64,000 nucleotides of DNA from Mariniflexile sp044335535 (lineage in GTDB: Bacteria > Bacteroidota > Bacteroidia > Flavobacteriales > Flavobacteriaceae), in the NCBI RefSeq assembly GCF_044335535.1, contig NZ_JBIQVZ010000002.1:372001-436000 (forward strand). The letters run 5' to 3'. The translations under genes were made by a program, and so were the position numbers. This document shows positions 1 to 10,155 of the stretch, piece by piece. Every line of letters starts with the position of its first letter. The first letter of the stretch is position 1. The notes under the pieces were generated by a model that was not told the DNA's origin, did not search any database, and saw only the letters and a list, made by a program, of their open reading frames with translations.

Positions 1-3000
1 CCAGCAATTCTATCAAGTACTTGCGAACCAAGTAAAATTGCTTTTGCAAATGAGCTTACAGAATTTGAAATTTTGTCTCCATCAACAATTGTTGAAGTTG
101 CTACTGGTGAACCTCCGAAACCAGAACCACCAGCGGTAACTGTTGGGATTAAGGCTGTTGCTCCTGCTGTCATTTCCATGATTGAACCAATTGTAAAAGC
201 TACCGCTGAAATACCATTCATAGTCAGTGATGTAATTTCAAGGGCATTCATGAATTCTATCTCTCTGTAATATTTTTGACGCTCCTCCGTAACTTTTTTG
301 GTTCTCTTCAAAACTTCAATCTGTTCTTTTGACTCATCGATTTGAAGTTCTTTAATATCTTTAACGGCATTGAGTACTTTCAATTCCAATTCACTTCTGA
401 GAAGTGACATCGCTTCGGCATCCTTTTTCTCTAATGCTTGTAATAACGAGTTTCCTAAGCCCCTTACTTCCTGGGCAAGTTCGGTTGCTTTTTGCGATAA
501 AACATTGAAACGGTAATAAGGTGTGGGTGCATTTAATCCTGCAATGACTGAGGATAAATCCAAACCGGAAGCAGTAGCACGAACCAACATGCCGGGATCA
601 ATAGGAGGCGCAAACAATGCTAAACTTCTTTCCACACCATCAATATTCTGGCAATGTCTGATTTTGAATAAGCGATCAGCAACCCGATCCCAATATTCAA
701 ACATTTTGTTATTTGATGGAATGCAGAAATAAAGCGTAGAGAGTGTTACAGGAGTTGGAGGTAATTCATCTCCTCCTTCTGGTAATACAGAAAGATCGGG
801 CAGAATATTTTCCAATTCGATTAGGGCATTACCAAAACTATCTAATTTGGCTTCTATTTGGTTATAGGTTTCATAGGGTTGCTTGACAGCAGCAGGAACA
901 ATTCTTGGTTTAGGTCCTAGTAATTTATCTGCGAGGATATACATCTGTGTGGCCTGTGCAATGGATTCCATGGTGTCTTGTCTGAACAAATAATCTCCCC
1001 ATTCAGTAAGGTTATCAATATATTTCATCAATAAAGCTTTCTGATAAGCAACAGGCCGGAACCGCATTATCACATCCGGGCGGAACGGTTTATTTCTCCA
1101 TTCTGATATGGCAAATTCCAAATCCCTTATGGCCGGATCTGAAGATGCCCCGGTTGGAACATTTGGATGCGAAGGATCGGAAACGGCATACATTAGTGTA
1201 TCAATTCTTTGGATGATGTAATCTGTTTCCTGGTTTAAATAAAACGGCTTGGTAACCCAATATTTTTGAACACCGTTTCCAGATAGAGCACCTGTTGGAT
1301 TGAACATATAATGAAACCAAGTCAAGGCCTCTTCAAAACGCTGATTTTTGGTAAGGTTTCCAGCGATATGGAGCGGAACACGGAAGAACAAATCCCAGTT
1401 GTAGGTACTATAACTTCCATCACTTTCAAAGTCAATATCTTCTACTGGATAACTTAATGTTTTTGTTCCATCTGGATTTTTTATAAAGGTTTGAGGGACA
1501 ATTTGCGAATTTGGATTGAAATGGGATTTAAAATTAAAATTTGTTTTCTGCAACTGTGTTTCCCGCTTCATCAATGCCGGAATACCATCTTTATACAATA
1601 TACTCCTCAATGCACATACCAATGGATGGTACATGTTTTTGAATTGCTCTCCATATTTCAATGGCTCCTCTTCAATCAGTGCTTTTAAAAACTCATCAAC
1701 TTTTGGGTCCCCACTTAACCCAACTAAAAGATTAAGAAAGACATCCAAGTCTGCATACTTACTAAGTTCTTTCAATATGTTTTGAAAACCCGTATCAATC
1801 AAGATAACCCTAATGGCAGTTTGAACATCTACAGGAGGATTTGCTTTAAATTCAAAAGAAATTTTCTTAAACCAATTGGTAATATCATCCAAAAACTGAA
1901 AAGCATTGGATGCAGTCCTTTTCTCGGAGTCGTTTAACGTAAATGTTTCTACAAATTCACCACTATCCATAACTTTTTTATAGAAGCCGGGAATAATTAC
2001 ATAGGCATGGTAACTGTCTTCTTTAAAATATGGTAGCAATGTCCCAAAAGGAATTTTGAACCGATTGCGTCTATCTTTAGTTTTACCGGCATTAATAATC
2101 AATTGAAAGAATTGAAAAATCAATGCAATCAAATCAATGCCAGTAAATTGATGAGGATATGAAATCCTGAACTTCCCAGGGGTTTTATCTAATATCTCAT
2201 AGTAATAAAATGGAGATATTCCATTTCGAACTGATAAATCATCAGGTTGTAAATAATTAATTTCATTATACCGCTGTGATTTAAGTTCTGCTTGCTTGAA
2301 ATCTGGTAAAAAGTCAGTGAAAGGTTCAAATCCTTCAAACACCAATTCCGGATAACCCTTACATCCAGTGATATCAAACACACCTCTTTTATAATGATAA
2401 TCATTATCCTTAAAGCCACTACTAAATAGCCAAATCTGATCCGTGTATTTTAAATAGCGAAGGTTAAATTGCTCTCTTCTTAACGAATAGTAGGGATATT
2501 GCTCATAATAGTCCTTTGGTGTTGAAACACTTTCACTTGATACTTTTTTAGGTTGCCATTTCTTATTGGTATACTCACTGATAGCCAACTGAATTTTAAG
2601 TTTCTTTTCTGGTTGTTCTGTATTTGCGTGACCGTCTTCTTGTTCTTGTTTTGATGGTATTTTGGATTGTTGATCAGGCTTAGCTTCTTCTGAGAAAATT
2701 GGCCATGCTAGGTGTAATCTGTTGTTTCGCACAAATGCCAACAGATGGTTTCCGGTGATATCCAATTCCACTTTTTCCCATGGGCTCCAATAGCGTTCAC
2801 TTTCAAAACGTCTGTAATAATATATGGCAGGATCCCCACCTTTGGTACGGGCAAATACATGCATTTTCCTTGCAGGCACATCATACCATGTCGCCATGAC
2901 TTCCAAAAATGCTATATTATCGAGCTTCTCTAAATATTTTTTTAGTGCCTCCTCAGCGGTATCGTTGGTTAATTCGTTTTGTTGAATTTCATTGATGAAT

Positions 3001-6000
3001 TCCGTGAGCAAAAAAGTTTTATCATCCGTCAGGGTCACATCATACCAATTCTCCGGATACAGGAATACTTTACGGTTGGCTTCCCAAACCCTGTAGTTTT
3101 TCATCCATTTCCATTGGTTCCAATTGGGGTCTTTTTCAACATCTGCTATGGCATTTGGTTCCAATCCCATCAAACAACGTTGCACAAAAAGCTGGATGCT
3201 ATTATGGGCCAAAACGATCCTGGATGAAGGCATACAGGATTCCATTTCGACGTCAACTAAAAAATATTCATACAAATCATTTTCGTCTTTTATATCAGGA
3301 TTTGTTGCCAACAAATAGGCCACCAAAGCATTCCTTTTTTGGGGACGAATGGCATCCATAATTTCCTTTTGGGTACTTAACCAGGTATCTTCATCATATC
3401 GGGATTTTAAGGTTGCCCGTAAATCATCCACCTCTGTTTTAGTAAGTATAGGATTGATATATTTTGTAATTTGTGATAGTGTTGCACCCAGTTTTCTTGC
3501 AAATTCGGCACAGTCAAATAGCCGCTTCCAATTTTTGGGCATCTTATAGTTGGCAATATCAAAGGCAGCAAATAAATAGGCATCAATAGCATCCAGACCC
3601 TCTTTTTCATAACCTGTCAACAGAGCCAGTTTAAGCAGGAATTCTGCTCTGTTTGCACCGGCACCCTGCAAGATAAGTTCAGCAATGGTGAAGAAACCAA
3701 TGGGTTGCTCTGCATCTAAAGGGTTTGAAACAGCTGTTAATTGTTTTGAATAAGCAACCATCGAACAAAACGCCACATACTTAGCAAAGTCTATTGCCGT
3801 TTGTCCCGTTTCGTATGGAATACTATCAAATTCAAACCAGCTCAAGGCAGGATCTGCATTATTTTTAAAGTACCATTCTGCATCTGTATTGCTTAATTTG
3901 AATGTATTTTGCAGTACAAATATTTTATGCAGCAACTTAATGGCAGCATATTGTTTTGCATAATTTCCCGGGGTAATTAGGTTATCAAAATTGTCTGAAA
4001 GCAAATCGCAAATTAAATCTGTACCAGGAGCTGGTTGTTTAAGTTTGGCATACTTTACCACAATTCCAGCTAAAGCTAAATCTACCTTGAATGAAGTTGA
4101 AAGTGTTTGATTTAAAAGGGTTTGTTTACTCGTTGTTATTTGGTTATCGGCAATAGCGTCTAAAAAAGCCTTGATTAAAGCCTTTTGTTCATTGCTAGAA
4201 TCTGCATTTGAAGCTACTGCCTCCAAAGCATCAATAGCAGCATTTATATTGGTTCTGCTTATTCCTTTATCAAACTTATCATCAATAAAGGTTTTGGCTC
4301 CAGCTACATCGATTACATCCGTCCAGTCTTTTGCCAGGAATTTTATGATAGTCTTTACATCTCCTTCAGTAATCAGATTTATACTTCCATCATCTTTTAT
4401 CTTGCCCTGTAATCCTGATATCACACCAATTAAAGTTTCCTTTTGTTCGTCTGTTGAAAGCTTATCATTAAATTTCGAACGCTGCTCTTCATTTATTTTT
4501 TTGTATCCTTCTTTGAGTTGTTTTAGAATGTCCTCAATTTTCTCAACTTTTACTTCCCTGTCTGATAGGTTGCTTGCTTCATGATTTAGGATGAATTTCA
4601 CATCGGTAGCCTTTAACGGAGAGTTCTTAAATTCTTCAACAACTTCAATAAATTCCAATGTTTTATCAGGGCTTGCCGAAATATCAATGCCACTAAACTT
4701 TTGAATGATGGCAAAGTCCTCTGCCTTTAATTTCAGGTTTTTGATAAGCCTTGAAGAGGCTAAAAGAAAACTCAAGTTTGAAAAAGTCAGATTACCATCT
4801 GGAAGTAATGGGGTTATAAATTCCAGATCCTTTTGTTTTAATTGCAGGCAGGTGGCGATGTAACCGGTAAAGGCATTCAACAATTGAGAACCATCAACTT
4901 TTTCCGGGAGTAACCCTTCATTAATGACTCCATTTTTTGCCTTATTCAAGAATATCTGATGATACAAGGGTTTAGGTTCGTCATGCTCATCTTCGTATAT
5001 AATTGCATGAGGAATTTCTCCAAAAAAACCTATCAATTCATCAACCTTAATCTTGAGTTTTTCTGATATTTCCTTAATTTGTCCAGCCCTTACAATACAA
5101 GAGTCGTCCAGAGTACCATTTCCGAGATTTCCTTGGGAGATTATGGCATCCAAAACCTGATACCTCCACCCAGTTTTCATTTGCAAACGAAGAAATCGAT
5201 TGATCCTATCCAAGTCCCCAAGATCCAACCCTGCTATTTCCTTTTCAGCCGTATCACAGGTTAGATTATGATGCTTAATGAATAGGTTATCATTTTTATC
5301 AATGAATTTCAACTTTAATAATAAATCCAATTCTTTATATTTAAGACTTGTTCTATCAAGGAAATGATCCACTGTTTTCAAATAATCCACAACATCACCG
5401 GGCATGGGAACATTCCAAAAGGATTGCTGCGCCGCATTATCGTTGGGAACCGGAGTGGCTACTACAATATCTTTTTCTGCTTCTGTTAGCCCCAGTCTTT
5501 CTTTAGCTATGCTTACACTTAACGGAGTCCCCGGACTTTTTTGAAAGGTTTTCATCAAATCGGCACGCGTTACATCAAAACGATTGAGATAGGCTTTTGC
5601 CTCTGTATGATGCAAATCGAACGGAAGTTTAAAAGCATACTTTTTAATTTTCAATTCCTGATAAGCCTTCTCATTGACGTATTCGGGGGCTGCATCTAAT
5701 TCTGCAGCAGTGCCAAATGTTTGCCTCAGGTGATAAATTTTATAGTTGCTACCTCCCGTATTTTCAATTTTACAAACCAAGTTTTTGTCCCGTAAATAGC
5801 GTGGTTTTGTTATTGATGATTCCGTTTCATAGATTGTAGCCTTGGGTGTAGGTTTAAGATTGGCAGCAGTTAAGGCTGTATGAAGCGCATTTGAGATTTT
5901 ACCTTTCAAGGGATCTGCTCCATCGGAAAGCACGCCCGAATAGTCTATACCGAAATTGGGAGCTATCGCTTCTTCCAAAATTTCGCAAACCAGATCAATA

Positions 6001-7901
6001 TATTTAACTGGCGTATTGGCATTAGCACATCCAAGGTCAATTTCGCCCAGTTCAGGTCTTCTTGAAAACAATACACCTTTAGGAGTGCCAATTGCATTTG
6101 CAATACTACGCTTATCCAAAAACTGCAGTAACTCCACCAAATAAGCAGCCGGACTATAAACCGAACGGCAATGTTCACACTCGCAGGTGTCGACCAGTTT
6201 AAAGAGTGATTTTAGATTAGGAAAATCTTTACTGACAGCCTCTAATTTTTTCGTCAATGAAGTCGTTTCAAAAGACGCAATGTCCTTTACACTCATGCTA
6301 TCCTGTAAATCACCCACCACAAGCATAGCAGCCGTGTGTTTGGTTTCTGCCTTGCGGTAAATTTTTTTGGCTTCTTTCTCCTCTATGCCAGCTTTAGGCG
6401 CTACCTCTTTTACAAATCGATATTCACCCATAGCAACTATACTTTGTGAAGAGTGGATTTTTTCCTCACGTAATGCCATGGTTTTACTATATTTAGGTAC
6501 CAGTTTAAATACACGCTGAATTGATTTCAATTCCTCGGTGATCGCTTCTTTATCCTTTTTAGATACTCTCTTTTCTTTTAAAAATAGATTTACGTTGTGT
6601 TTTAAGAAATCAAAATCTTCATGTTTGTTAAAGAATGCTACCATTTTATCCTTATTCTTAATCACATTATCTTCGCTCCGCTCTAGTTGGGCAGCAAACG
6701 CAAGGGTCGGAAATTCCTTTTCCATTTTTCTTACTATGGCAGATGCATAGGTACCAATCAATTGCTTGTCTTTAATATCTGGTCTTGCCTTAGTAATTTC
6801 CTTTATCCATTCTGCCTTGTTTAACTTCGCTAGCTTTCTTACATCTTCTGGTTTTTTGATGCCTTTCGCCTTCATAATATTAGGTATGACTTCGCTACCA
6901 AAACCAAAGAGTTTTCCCAATACAATAGTTGTTTTTGCCTCTTTTTCTTTTCCCTTGGAATCATAAAAGTCAGGATCACTTACTTTATCAAAAAAGCTAT
7001 TTAGGTTATTTTTATTTTCTACAAATAATTTTTGGATTTCCTTGAGCTTGCCTTCTTTGAAGAAATTGGTAAGCAGGTTAAAAGCTTTTTCCCGATGTTC
7101 ATTTTTATAGTATTCCTCAGCCTTTTTTCGGTATTTAGACAGAATTTCCAGATTGCGTTTCGCGTTTTTTATTGTTGCTGTAGAAACAATCTTTTCTTCA
7201 ACTGCCGTTTTTATATCTACCAGTATTTTTTTGTGGTCAGCAAGGGCAGCATCATACAACAGTGTTTCATCTTCCACCCCAATACCTATAGAAAGTCGGG
7301 CATTCAGGTTTTTGGCAAAATTATTATGCAATAACGTATTCTTACGGAGTATGGCATAAAAGAAAGTCGTATCAACCTTTGAAAGATCATGCAAACGGTA
7401 AGCAACAATCAAATGTTCAATCTTTTCGGCAGGTACTTCTAATTCTTTGGAGAGAAAGGTAATATCATGGTGTTCATCATTCTCCTGTAAATCGACAATG
7501 GCAACTTTGCCGGCTAAGAAAGAAACTTCTTTTGACAGGTAATCAAATTCTACAATCTCTTTTGGCAAAGCCTGACGGATGGTAATATTGATTTCTTCCC
7601 TGTCGGAGGCATTGAAACGTATCCCATCCATGGAAGATTTATAAAGTTCCGTTCCTTTGACCTTTGTAAAGACTTTTACTCCAATATCGGCTGTTTTCCT
7701 TTCTTTGCCTTTGGATTGATCGTGTGTCCAGCGGAGTTCATACTTCCCTTCTTTGTTTGTTAATGTATCAGCCAGAGGCTGCCATTCCCGCATATCCACA
7801 TCGTATATTACGACTTTGAGGTTAGACAAAGGACGACCGTTAGCATCGGTTACTTTTCCGAGAACGGTTTTGGGGTTTTGTAGTTTGATTGCTGTTGCCA
7901 T
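1..7901 (-). CDS. Tc toxin subunit A-like protein (partial, C-terminus beyond window)
   Basis: About 2630 codons are read from an ATG at 7901 and run off the left edge without the stop. Residues ~8-105 look like a transthyretin/carboxypeptidase-regulatory beta domain (PKTVLGKVTDANGRPLSNLKV). Near residue ~570 is the VRP1/SpvA-type motif CECEHCRSVYSPAAYLVELL, a hallmark of TcA proteins. Near residue ~2410 is FKIRHCQNIDGVERS, followed by IDPGMLVRA and a long charged coiled coil leading into hydrophobic sequence. This matches the end of the TcA shell and the start of the pore-forming part. TcA proteins form the pentameric receptor-binding translocation channel of Tc injection machines. The partner TcB-TcC fusion lies upstream at 10598-18226. 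The TcA identity is firm; the target cell type cannot be told from the sequence. Confidence 0.88.
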   Translation of the reverse strand, partial: MATAIKLQNPKTVLGKVTDANGRPLSNLKVVIYDVDMREWQPLADTLTNKEGKYELRWTHDQSKGKERKTADIGVKVFTKVKGTELYKSSMDGIRFNASDREEINITIRQALPKEIVEFDYLSKEVSFLAGKVAIVDLQENDEHHDITFLSKELEVPAEKIEHLIVAYRLHDLSKVDTTFFYAILRKNTLLHNNFAKNLNARLSIGIGVEDETLLYDAALADHKKILVDIKTAVEEKIVSTATIKNAKRNLEILSKYRKKAEEYYKNEHREKAFNLLTNFFKEGKLKEIQKLFVENKNNLNSFFDKVSDPDFYDSKGKEKEAKTTIVLGKLFGFGSEVIPNIMKAKGIKKPEDVRKLAKLNKAEWIKEITKARPDIKDKQLIGTYASAIVRKMEKEFPTLAFAAQLERSEDNVIKNKDKMVAFFNKHEDFDFLKHNVNLFLKEKRVSKKDKEAITEELKSIQRVFKLVPKYSKTMALREEKIHSSQSIVAMGEYRFVKEVAPKAGIEEKEAKKIYRKAETKHTAAMLVVGDLQDSMSVKDIASFETTSLTKKLEAVSKDFPNLKSLFKLVDTCECEHCRSVYSPAAYLVELLQFLDKRSIANAIGTPKGVLFSRRPELGEIDLGCANANTPVKYIDLVCEILEEAIAPNFGIDYSGVLSDGADPLKGKISNALHTALTAANLKPTPKATIYETESSITKPRYLRDKNLVCKIENTGGSNYKIYHLRQTFGTAAELDAAPEYVNEKAYQELKIKKYAFKLPFDLHHTEAKAYLNRFDVTRADLMKTFQKSPGTPLSVSIAKERLGLTEAEKDIVVATPVPNDNAAQQSFWNVPMPGDVVDYLKTVDHFLDRTSLKYKELDLLLKLKFIDKNDNLFIKHHNLTCDTAEKEIAGLDLGDLDRINRFLRLQMKTGWRYQVLDAIISQGNLGNGTLDDSCIVRAGQIKEISEKLKIKVDELIGFFGEIPHAIIYEDEHDEPKPLYHQIFLNKAKNGVINEGLLPEKVDGSQLLNAFTGYIATCLQLKQKDLEFITPLLPDGNLTFSNLSFLLASSRLIKNLKLKAEDFAIIQKFSGIDISASPDKTLEFIEVVEEFKNSPLKATDVKFILNHEASNLSDREVKVEKIEDILKQLKEGYKKINEEQRSKFNDKLSTDEQKETLIGVISGLQGKIKDDGSINLITEGDVKTIIKFLAKDWTDVIDVAGAKTFIDDKFDKGISRTNINAAIDALEAVASNADSSNEQKALIKAFLDAIADNQITTSKQTLLNQTLSTSFKVDLALAGIVVKYAKLKQPAPGTDLICDLLSDNFDNLITPGNYAKQYAAIKLLHKIFVLQNTFKLSNTDAEWYFKNNADPALSWFEFDSIPYETGQTAIDFAKYVAFCSMVAYSKQLTAVSNPLDAEQPIGFFTIAELILQGAGANRAEFLLKLALLTGYEKEGLDAIDAYLFAAFDIANYKMPKNWKRLFDCAEFARKLGATLSQITKYINPILTKTEVDDLRATLKSRYDEDTWLSTQKEIMDAIRPQKRNALVAYLLATNPDIKDENDLYEYFLVDVEMESCMPSSRIVLAHNSIQLFVQRCLMGLEPNAIADVEKDPNWNQWKWMKNYRVWEANRKVFLYPENWYDVTLTDDKTFLLTEFINEIQQNELTNDTAEEALKKYLEKLDNIAFLEVMATWYDVPARKMHVFARTKGGDPAIYYYRRFESERYWSPWEKVELDITGNHLLAFVRNNRLHLAWPIFSEEAKPDQQSKIPSKQEQEDGHANTEQPEKKLKIQLAISEYTNKKWQPKKVSSESVSTPKDYYEQYPYYSLRREQFNLRYLKYTDQIWLFSSGFKDNDYHYKRGVFDITGCKGYPELVFEGFEPFTDFLPDFKQAELKSQRYNEINYLQPDDLSVRNGISPFYYYEILDKTPGKFRISYPHQFTGIDLIALIFQFFQLIINAGKTKDRRNRFKIPFGTLLPYFKEDSYHAYVIIPGFYKKVMDSGEFVETFTLNDSEKRTASNAFQFLDDITNWFKKISFEFKANPPVDVQTAIRVILIDTGFQNILKELSKYADLDVFLNLLVGLSGDPKVDEFLKALIEEEPLKYGEQFKNMYHPLVCALRSILYKDGIPALMKRETQLQKTNFNFKSHFNPNSQIVPQTFIKNPDGTKTLSYPVEDIDFESDGSYSTYNWDLFFRVPLHIAGNLTKNQRFEEALTWFHYMFNPTGALSGNGVQKYWVTKPFYLNQETDYIIQRIDTLMYAVSDPSHPNVPTGASSDPAIRDLEFAISEWRNKPFRPDVIMRFRPVAYQKALLMKYIDNLTEWGDYLFRQDTMESIAQATQMYILADKLLGPKPRIVPAAVKQPYETYNQIEAKLDSFGNALIELENILPDLSVLPEGGDELPPTPVTLSTLYFCIPSNNKMFEYWDRVADRLFKIRHCQNIDGVERSLALFAPPIDPGMLVRATASGLDLSSVIAGLNAPTPYYRFNVLSQKATELAQEVRGLGNSLLQALEKKDAEAMSLLRSELELKVLNAVKDIKELQIDESKEQIEVLKRTKKVTEERQKYYREIEFMNALEITSLTMNGISAVAFTIGSIMEMTAGATALIPTVTAGGSGFGGSPVATSTIVDGDKISNSVSSFAKAILLGSQVLDRIA

Positions 7902-7955
7902 GATGTTTTATTTTAATGCTTAAATAATTGTTTCTTTAGTAAAAATGGAAGGTCA

Positions 7956-8378
7956 TCATCCAACAATTTTCATTTCGATGTTGCGAATCACTTCATTACA
8001 CTGCGCACAAGCAAGACCTTTTCGTTGGGCGAACCATCTGCATTTAGCCCTAATTCCGCAATGTTGTAATTCTGACGATTCATCATTACCAATAATTTCT
8101 ATAACAGAATTGATAAGTCCACATTCATGTCCTGTTGTATCCCATTGTTTACATCCGGATTTGGCACATGTCCCTGAAAATCGAAACCGTTTTTCTGGTT
8201 CTCTCCCCTTAAGCGCTGTAGCCATGAAAGTTTCATCAATTTCTATCGGTTCTTTTAGATAGTCAATAAGGCCATTGGCATTAACTATCCCATATAGTTT
8301 TGCTCCCGGTTTGCATACATAACTGGGACAAGTTAAATTTTGCTTTTCGTTGGGTGTAGAATTATTTTTAGGTTCCAT
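7956..8378 (-). CDS. Cysteine-rich small protein of unknown function in Tc locus
   Basis: 140 residues with nine cysteines, at positions 17, 22, 71, 76, 86, 107, 113, 124 and 127. They fall into two groups: C-x4-C, C-x4-C-x9-C, and then C-x5-C-x10-C-x2-C around CGIRAKCRWFAQRKG. There is no signal peptide or membrane segment, so a cytoplasmic metal-binding (zinc or Fe-S) protein is the simplest reading; this is inference. It is the last gene before TcA, with a 54-base gap, on the same strand as the whole Tc cluster. A hairpin at 8392-8425 lies in the short spacer just upstream. I do not recognise the family. Confidence 0.65.
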   Translation of the reverse strand: MEPKNNSTPNEKQNLTCPSYVCKPGAKLYGIVNANGLIDYLKEPIEIDETFMATALKGREPEKRFRFSGTCAKSGCKQWDTTGHECGLINSVIEIIGNDESSELQHCGIRAKCRWFAQRKGLACAQCNEVIRNIEMKIVG

Positions 8379-8391
8379 TTCTCTTTTTTTA

Positions 8392-8425
8392 AACTCTTAT
8401 CAGAATATGACTTCTGATAAGAGTT
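8392..8425. repeat. Perfect 13-bp inverted repeat between two small Tc-locus genes
   Basis: Arms AACTCTTATCAGA (8392-8404) and TCTGATAAGAGTT (8413-8425) enclose an 8-base loop. It sits in the 58-base spacer between the 89-residue and 140-residue genes. There is no clear T-run on the minus-strand exit side, so it is not a classic terminator. It may be an mRNA-processing or partial-attenuation hairpin. Confidence 0.6.
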
Positions 8426-8436
8426 ATTATTAATTA

Positions 8437-8706
8437 TTATAACCCATCTATCATCCTTTTTCGAAAAATATCGAATGGTTCTATCCAAATACCCCAAAGT
8501 ATAGGAAATCTAAAACCCTTGAATCTTGGATTTAATTCTAATTTTTTATTGACAATTAGATCTCCCCCATGATCTATTTGTGCAATCTCGCTCATCACAA
8601 CACGTTTAATACCTTTGTCGATGTTGCTGATTTGTTCTTTTGTAAGATTTATACCATCAAGTGAGACGGTAAATAAAGCATCATTTTTTAATTCATCTGT
8701 TTTCAT
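8437..8706 (-). CDS. Hypothetical protein, 89 aa, Tc locus
   Basis: A soluble 89-residue protein starting at an ATG (8706) and reading MKTDELKNDALFTVSLDGINL. It has no signal peptide, transmembrane segment or recognisable catalytic motif. The first half is charged and partly helical; the C-terminal part is rich in aromatic and basic residues (FRFPILWGIWIEPFDIFRKR). It lies between the TcA 5'-end remnant (about 8810-8902) and the Cys-rich gene, on the same strand as the toxin genes, so it may be co-transcribed with them. It could be a modified-peptide-like or chaperone-like accessory; no function is assigned. Confidence 0.55.
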   Translation of the reverse strand: MKTDELKNDALFTVSLDGINLTKEQISNIDKGIKRVVMSEIAQIDHGGDLIVNKKLELNPRFKGFRFPILWGIWIEPFDIFRKRMIDGL

Positions 8707-8809
8707 GTCTAAATAATTTAAGTTAATTAATGTTGTTTATATAATTGGTTTTCAAATGTTTGATAAAATATTGATTACTATTGAGTCTTGATTTTAAGGC
8801 TTGCACACA

Positions 8810-8902
8810 GACGATCGTTCACATCTTTTGCTTAACCGAAAACGGTTTTGGGATCTTGGGGTTTAGTTGCTGTAGCTATGATGTTTTATTTAAATGTTTT
8901 TA
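8810..8902 (-). pseudogene. Decayed duplicate of the 5' end of the TcA gene
   Basis: Read on the minus strand, this stretch gives IATATKPQDPKTVFG, then a stop, then AKDVNDRL. The real TcA start at 7901 reads MATAIKLQNPKTVLG-KVTDANGRP. The start codon has become ATA (8879-8877). The similarity continues into the leader: AATAAAACATCAT is shared. It covers roughly the first 25 codons plus ~20 bases of 5' leader and then fades. It is not expressed as a protein. It marks either a former second TcA gene or the tandem duplication that placed the 89- and 140-residue genes here. Confidence 0.75.
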
Positions 8903-8917
8903 TATCCCATTTTCAGT

Positions 8918-9445
8918 CTAGGGACCCTTCAATTTCCAGTTCCTTTCTGTTGCATCGAATTTTTCCAAAAATGCTTTCTCTACATCATGTGGAAAATTGT
9001 AGGTGAATACATGTTTGACATTGGTCTTGTTCTGTATCTCCCTGTTAGCCCTATAAACTTGTAACCATTCATCATAATGGCTGATGAATTTTTCTGTATA
9101 AGGCATTAAATCTATAGGAATAAGATTACCTTTTTCTAAAAGTAGACTACGGATGGTTTCATTGCACTCCTTTAAGGTTTTTTCACGGTATTCATTATTG
9201 GCATCGTAACCCGTAAGGTTTATCTTACTACGTATCAATTGTAATTTTATAGGAGCCAATAATTCTTCCAATGCCCTTAACTTGAATTTAAAACGAACCT
9301 CAAAGAATTTATCCCTTTTACTAAATTCCTCTTCAATGGTTTTCTTCATGCGTTCTTCACGTTTACTAAAGAAGTATCCTATGATACCTGTGATTAGGAT
9401 GGCTTCAACAAAGATTTTAATGGCTATTTCTGTTAGTGTTTCCAT
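8918..9445 (-). CDS. Membrane-anchored hypothetical protein, Tc locus
   Basis: 175 residues. One N-terminal transmembrane helix (about residues 8-26, EAILITGIIGYFF) is followed by a long, highly charged, mostly helical domain (SKREERMKKTIEEEFSKRDKF...), suggesting a cytoplasmic coiled-coil or helical-bundle tail. No catalytic motif was seen. It is 38 bases from the upstream 171-residue gene and on the same strand, so probably in one transcript. Its role in the Tc cluster (assembly, release, membrane anchoring) is unknown. Confidence 0.6.
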   Translation of the reverse strand: METLTEIAIKIFVEAILITGIIGYFFSKREERMKKTIEEEFSKRDKFFEVRFKFKLRALEELLAPIKLQLIRSKINLTGYDANNEYREKTLKECNETIRSLLLEKGNLIPIDLMPYTEKFISHYDEWLQVYRANREIQNKTNVKHVFTYNFPHDVEKAFLEKFDATERNWKLKGP

Positions 9446-9483
9446 GATCGTTATTGTTATAATTAAATCTTCGTGGCATCAAC

Positions 9484-9999
9484 CTATTTTTTACTTTTAA
9501 ATCCAACCTCCATTACTTGAACCACCTTTGCTAAATCCCCAACAGCATATGCCCAGTTATGACATTTAAAGCTTCTAAGATTTTTGAAAGAAGTCCCACA
9601 ATTGTAGCATCTCAAACCTTCAATTGCATGAGGTACTTCTGTGTTTACATATTTTTGTTCCCCAAGAATTACTTGAGCTATCATGCTAGCCGAGTGAATA
9701 GAACTGGCCGCTGAGGAGACGATGTCCAGCCAATTAACCTCACGCTTACATTTAACACAGGTCTTTCTATCTCCACTTACCCAAAGTGGGGCACCAATTG
9801 TTTTTGTTGGCATACCCAATAATTTTTCAATGGCTCTAACATCCTCTTCTTTGGTGAGCCATTTTAATTTTCCTGGTAGTGAAGCAGGGGAGTCATAGAC
9901 TTGCTTAAATACCCTGTCACTTACAGGATAAGTGAATCGTTGGTTTTGTTCCTCTGATTTAGTCCGCGTTGTTGTCGCTTCTGAATATTTTTTTTTCAT
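9484..9999 (-). CDS. Putative zinc-ribbon hypothetical protein, Tc locus
   Basis: 171 residues. Two Cys pairs (CVKC near residue 85 and CYNC near residue 137) are spaced like a zinc ribbon with a large insertion between the knuckles; the insertion includes WLDIVSSAASSIHSASMIAQV. The N-terminus is basic and polar (MKKKYSEATTTRTKSEEQ) and does not look like a signal peptide. It sits in the run of small same-strand genes between the TcB-TcC fusion and TcA. I do not recognise the family. Zinc binding is inferred from the Cys spacing only. Confidence 0.58.
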   Translation of the reverse strand: MKKKYSEATTTRTKSEEQNQRFTYPVSDRVFKQVYDSPASLPGKLKWLTKEEDVRAIEKLLGMPTKTIGAPLWVSGDRKTCVKCKREVNWLDIVSSAASSIHSASMIAQVILGEQKYVNTEVPHAIEGLRCYNCGTSFKNLRSFKCHNWAYAVGDLAKVVQVMEVGFKSKK

Positions 10000-10155
10000 G
10001 ACATTTTTTTTATAAAGTTTTTAAATAATTTTCCATATTATAATGTTGATATTCCAAGCTCTTGATGGATCATACCCCATCAAATCCAAATACGCACTCA
10101 CCCCGTACCTGTTTTGCTTTTGATTTTAATATTATTGACATTGTAAATACACTAT

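Noticed and set aside
7956..8262. Plus-strand frame overlapping the Cys-rich gene
   Set aside because: It is the antisense shadow of a better-supported minus-strand protein with patterned cysteines.
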